A stretch of DNA of 56,381 nt, taken from the NCBI GenBank assembly GCA_036389375.1, contig DASVQA010000176.1, positions 1 through 56,381 of the forward strand, given 5' to 3'. Below the pieces are notes generated by a model. It worked only from the letters and a program-made list of their open reading frames with translations, was not told the DNA's origin and ran no database searches. Position 1 is the first letter of the stretch. The number at the start of each line of letters is the position of its first letter. Positions 52,799-56,381 of this stretch are shown here, piece after piece. A program made the translations under genes and the position numbers. The DNA comes from QHXQ01 sp036389375 (lineage in GTDB: Bacteria > Acidobacteriota > Blastocatellia > Pyrinomonadales > Pyrinomonadaceae).

Positions 52799-55700
52799 AT
52801 GACCCCTACTCGCACATTCGCCAACCGCCGCCTGCATCTAGCCTTGCTCCTGTGCTGCCTGTTGAGCCTGCCTGCGCTTGTCAGACAAATCTCGCCCGGC
52901 AACGTCAGTCCGCCATCGCAGTCGCCAAGCGCCAGCACACAGGTGCGGACGACGACGACAACAACCACGCCTCCCACGCGCGCGCAGGTGGCCGAGACTT
53001 ACGGGCAGATTGAGATGAGCTTCGAGGCCAATCGTGGGCAGACCGCTCCGGCGGTCAACTTCCTCACGCGCGGCGCTGGCTACACGCTCTTTTTAAGACC
53101 GACGGAAGCGGTCTTCGTCATGTCCCGACCGGGCGGCACGGACACGAGGCCGGCAGTCCGCCCCGTGCAGACAGATCAACGCGAGACACAACTCGCAGAT
53201 GCACTGAGCGCCGCGCCGCAAGGCCCGGCTAAAGCCACTTCGGCGGTGCTGCGCATGAAACTCGTCGGCGCGCAAACAACCGCGCAGGTCGAAGCCGCGG
53301 ACGAGTTGGCGGGCCAGACCAACTATTTCATCGGCAACGACCCGGCCAAGTGGCGCACGGGCATCCCGACCTTCAGGCGTGTGCGCTACAGAGACGTGTA
53401 TCCCGGCGTCGAGTTGACCTATTACGGCAACCAGCGGCAGTTGGAATACGACTTCATCGTCGCGCCCGGCCGCGACCCGCGCGCCGTCCGGCTCGCCTTT
53501 GCGGGCGCGGACAAGGTGGCCGTCGATGCGAATGGCGACCTGTTGCTGTCTGTGGGCGAGAGCGTGCTCCGGCAGCGGAAGCCGGTTGTGTATCAGGAGA
53601 TCGCGGGCGCGCGCCGCATCGTCGAGGGCGGCTACGCCGTCAGCGCTAACGGGCAGGTCGGCTTCGCGGTCGGCGCTTACGACAAGCGTCTGCCGCTCGT
53701 GATCGATCCGACTTTAGTCTATTCCACCTACATCGGCGGCGGCGGCGGCGATCAGGCCTTAGACCTAGCGCTTGACCCGGCCGGCAACGCCTACATCACA
53801 GGCTTCACCAACTCCACCAACTTCCCCACCGCCAACCCCGTGCAAAGCGCGAACGCCGGCGAGCAGGATGTCTTCGTCACGAAAATCAACGCGGCCGGCT
53901 CAGCCATCGTCTATTCGACTTATCTTGGCGGCAATAGCATCGATCAGGCCAGAGGCATCGCCGCGGATGCCGCCGGTAACGCCTACATTACCGGCTTCTC
54001 CAATTCGACCAGCTTTCCCATCGTCAACGCCGTGCAAGCCACAGACAACAACAGTCAGGACGCTTTCGTGACAAAGCTGAACCCGACCGGGTCGGCGCTC
54101 GTCTATTCAACTTATCTCGGCGGCAGCGAGAGCGCCGAGTTTGGCGAAGGCATCGCGGTGGACGCCGACGGCAATGTTTATACGACCGGCATCACCTTCT
54201 CGGATAACTTCCCCGTCGTCAACGCCGCGCAAGGCACGAGCGGCGGCACTGAGGACGCCTACATCACGAAAATCAACGCGGCCGGCTCAGCCTTCGTCTA
54301 TTCTACCTACGTCGGTGGCAGCGACATCGAGGGGGCCAAAGACATTACGGTGGACGGCACTGGCAACGCCTATATCATAGGCTTCACCAACTCGAATGAC
54401 TTCCCCACCGTCAACCCCGCGCAGGGCACGAACGGCGGCGGCCAAGATGCCTTCGTCACAAAACTGAACGCGGCCGGCTCGGCCTTCGTCTATTCCACTT
54501 ACCTCGGCGGCAGTGCGCGTGATGACGGTCAACAGATCGTAGTGGACTCGGCCGGCAACGCATACCTGACCGGCGATACTGAATCCACCAACTTTCCCCT
54601 CGCCAACGCCGTGCAGGGCACGAACGGCGGCACAAGCGTCCTGCAGGACGCTTACGTCACGAAACTCAATGCCGCCGGGTCAGCCTTCGTCTATTCCACT
54701 TACCTCGGCGGCTCGGGTGGCGAGATCGGCTTTAGCATTGCGGTGAACGCAGCCGGCGAAGCCTACGTCGCCGGGGCTACTAGCTCGCTCAACACTTTCC
54801 CCGTCGCCAACGCCATCCAATGCGCGCGCAACGGCGATGTTGATGTCTTCGTCACGAAATTCAACGCGGCCGGCTCAGCCTTCATCTATTCAACCTATCT
54901 CGGCGGCAGCGGCCACGAACAAGGGCGCGGCATCGCGTTGGACAGCACCGGCAACGCTTACGTCGGTGGCTTCACACGCTCGGACAACTTCCCCGTCGTC
55001 AACCCCATTCAAAGCACGTTCGGCGGTGACAACATATTCGGCGACGCCTTCGTACTCAAACTCAACGACGCACTCGGGCCGAACGCATGTGCTACCCCGA
55101 TCCCCACGCCGACGCCCACACCCACGCCCACACCAATCCCGACACCAACGGCGCCGCTGACAGTGCAGTTTACCGGCGACAACATCCCCGTCACCGAAAA
55201 CGCCGGGCGGCTCGACATCTCAGTCACCCTCTCCGCCCCCGCGCCCACCGCCGTCACCGTCGACTACGCCACCAGTCCTGACACCACCTTCCTCGGCTGC
55301 GACATCGTGACCAGCGTCGCCTCCGAGCGCTGCGATTTCACCACCACGCTCGGCACCCTGCGCTTCGCCCCCGGCGAGCAGACCAAGGCCTTCCACATCT
55401 TCCTCACCGACGACGCCTATCCGGACGGCACCGAGGTCTTCTCCGTCGCCCTCTCGAACCCGACCGGCGGCGCGACCCTCGGCACGCCCAGCAGCACCCT
55501 CATCAGCATCAGCGACAACGACACCAACCCGGCGGCTCCCAACCCGATTGACGCCGCCCGCTTTTTCGTCCAGCAGCACTACATCGATTTCCTCAACCGG
55601 CAGGGCGAAGCGGCCGGCGTCAACGCCTGGGTCAACCAACTCGACACCTGTCCGCCCGGTGGGCAGACCTGCGACCGCGTCGCCACCTCCTCGAGTTTCT

Positions 55701-56233
55701 TCCGCTCCGAAGAGTTCATGCTCAAGGGCAACTTCGTCATCCGCTTCTACAAGGTCTCCTTAGCCACGAATCCGCGTTATCGGGAGTTTACGCGTGATTC
55801 GCAGCGCGTGACGGGGCAGACCTCCGCCGAAGTGGTGGCGAATCGCGAGGCCTTTGCCAACGAGTGGGTGGCGCGCGCCGATGTCAAAGCTATGTATGAC
55901 GGGCTGTCGAATCAGGCGTACGTGGACAAGTTGGAGCAGAATGCGGGGGTGACGCTCGCAAACAAGGCGCAACTCGTAGCTAATCTGAATGCGGGGACGG
56001 AGACGCGGGCGCAGGTGCTGCGCGACGTGGTGGAGAGCGCGGAGGTCAAGGCGCGGATGTACAACGACGCGTTTGTGCTGATGGAGTACTTTGGGTACTT
56101 GCGGCGCGACCCGGAGGCGGCTGGGTTTACGGCGTGGCTCAACTACTTGAATGCGCATCCGACGGAGTTCCGCACTATGGTCAATGGCTTTGTGAACTCT
56201 ATTGAATATCGCAAACGCTTCGGCCGCCCATAA
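52799..56233 (+). CDS. Secreted SBBP-repeat beta-propeller protein with Calx-beta and DUF4214 domains
   Basis: The start is ATG 52799 (AAAGGAA upstream), giving 1144 residues. The signal peptide (about 1-30, LALLLCCLLSLPALV) and a Thr-rich linker precede an N-terminal domain common in SBBP proteins (about 60-300, MSFEANRGQT and YTLFLRPTEAVF). About eight SBBP repeats (305-759) share VYSTYLGGS, GNAYITGFT and DAFVTKLNAAGSA; they should form a beta propeller. A Pro-Thr linker (763-785) leads to Calx-beta (786-914) and a DUF4214-type helical domain (914-1144, from RFFVQQHYIDFLNRQGEA to VNSIEYRKRFGRP). A surface or extracellular adhesion role is likely, but not demonstrated. Confidence 0.88.
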   Translation: MTPTRTFANRRLHLALLLCCLLSLPALVRQISPGNVSPPSQSPSASTQVRTTTTTTTPPTRAQVAETYGQIEMSFEANRGQTAPAVNFLTRGAGYTLFLRPTEAVFVMSRPGGTDTRPAVRPVQTDQRETQLADALSAAPQGPAKATSAVLRMKLVGAQTTAQVEAADELAGQTNYFIGNDPAKWRTGIPTFRRVRYRDVYPGVELTYYGNQRQLEYDFIVAPGRDPRAVRLAFAGADKVAVDANGDLLLSVGESVLRQRKPVVYQEIAGARRIVEGGYAVSANGQVGFAVGAYDKRLPLVIDPTLVYSTYIGGGGGDQALDLALDPAGNAYITGFTNSTNFPTANPVQSANAGEQDVFVTKINAAGSAIVYSTYLGGNSIDQARGIAADAAGNAYITGFSNSTSFPIVNAVQATDNNSQDAFVTKLNPTGSALVYSTYLGGSESAEFGEGIAVDADGNVYTTGITFSDNFPVVNAAQGTSGGTEDAYITKINAAGSAFVYSTYVGGSDIEGAKDITVDGTGNAYIIGFTNSNDFPTVNPAQGTNGGGQDAFVTKLNAAGSAFVYSTYLGGSARDDGQQIVVDSAGNAYLTGDTESTNFPLANAVQGTNGGTSVLQDAYVTKLNAAGSAFVYSTYLGGSGGEIGFSIAVNAAGEAYVAGATSSLNTFPVANAIQCARNGDVDVFVTKFNAAGSAFIYSTYLGGSGHEQGRGIALDSTGNAYVGGFTRSDNFPVVNPIQSTFGGDNIFGDAFVLKLNDALGPNACATPIPTPTPTPTPTPIPTPTAPLTVQFTGDNIPVTENAGRLDISVTLSAPAPTAVTVDYATSPDTTFLGCDIVTSVASERCDFTTTLGTLRFAPGEQTKAFHIFLTDDAYPDGTEVFSVALSNPTGGATLGTPSSTLISISDNDTNPAAPNPIDAARFFVQQHYIDFLNRQGEAAGVNAWVNQLDTCPPGGQTCDRVATSSSFFRSEEFMLKGNFVIRFYKVSLATNPRYREFTRDSQRVTGQTSAEVVANREAFANEWVARADVKAMYDGLSNQAYVDKLEQNAGVTLANKAQLVANLNAGTETRAQVLRDVVESAEVKARMYNDAFVLMEYFGYLRRDPEAAGFTAWLNYLNAHPTEFRTMVNGFVNSIEYRKRFGRP

Positions 56234-56381
56234 CGGCAGAGTCCGGCGCGTGTTCCACTTCGCGCAGAGCATCCCTGTATCACTGCCGGCCGACGGGCCG
56301 AAAGACACGCAGTAAAGGCTGACGACTTTGCCGACTCTCCCGTCTCGCAAATATTGGAGGAGAGCGTCTGTCTCAAAATGT

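Overview
The window looks like a piece of a GC-rich chromosome from the phylum Acidobacteriota, most likely class Blastocatellia. This rests on gene content, not on a marker gene. It has four PadR-plus-orphan-permease cassettes of the acidobacterial ADOP type, two Crp-like regulators of a type common in this group, a CadC-like regulator with TPR repeats, and large secreted proteins built from SBBP, Calx-beta, DUF4214 and discoidin-like modules. No rRNA, tRNA, CRISPR array, recognisable transposase or phage gene was found.

Layout. 36-4281 (+): a compact periplasmic operon with two SCO-type copper/thiol proteins, a cytochrome c fused to a periplasmic binding protein, and a duplicated SurA-like chaperone. 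4300-18303: a sensory island. It holds two hybrid histidine kinases whose transmitter-receiver halves are close paralogues, a CheB-CheR-PAS-kinase fusion translationally coupled to a LuxR-type response regulator, two Crp-like regulators and a degenerate receiver protein. Within it, 7477-8978 carries a receiver gene and a Crp gene between near-perfect inverted repeats and a 10-bp direct repeat, so it resembles a transposed unit without a transposase. Just to its right the CheB domain has lost its N-terminus and abuts an antisense gene remnant.

18346-27093: a winged-helix/TPR regulator (-), a 1457-residue secreted glycosidase-like protein (+), a membrane-anchored unknown and a lipoprotein. 27251-46889: four PadR-ADOP cassettes (+), interleaved with a cPLA2-like phospholipase (-), a metallophosphoesterase, a large repeat protein and a small secreted protein. 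Each cassette has its own TTGACN promoter and its own operator-like repeat; the repeat sequence differs between cassettes. 47280-56233: a zinc alcohol dehydrogenase, an unknown protein with a Cys-pair tail, an SDR oxidoreductase, a possible 43-residue ORF and a GNAT-like protein (all -), then a Gln-rich unknown and a 1144-residue SBBP/Calx-beta/DUF4214 surface protein (+).

Overall the region appears devoted to the cell envelope: sensing, copper and thiol handling, secretion of modular surface proteins, and tightly regulated FtsX/MacB-like permeases that have no ABC ATPase in the window. The observations most worth checking are the repeat-bounded two-regulator unit, the twin TGTCC-N5-GGACA boxes inside it, the set of distinct operators in front of the PadR genes, the cytochrome-binding-protein fusion operon, and a compact three-way-junction RNA candidate at 25089-25157.
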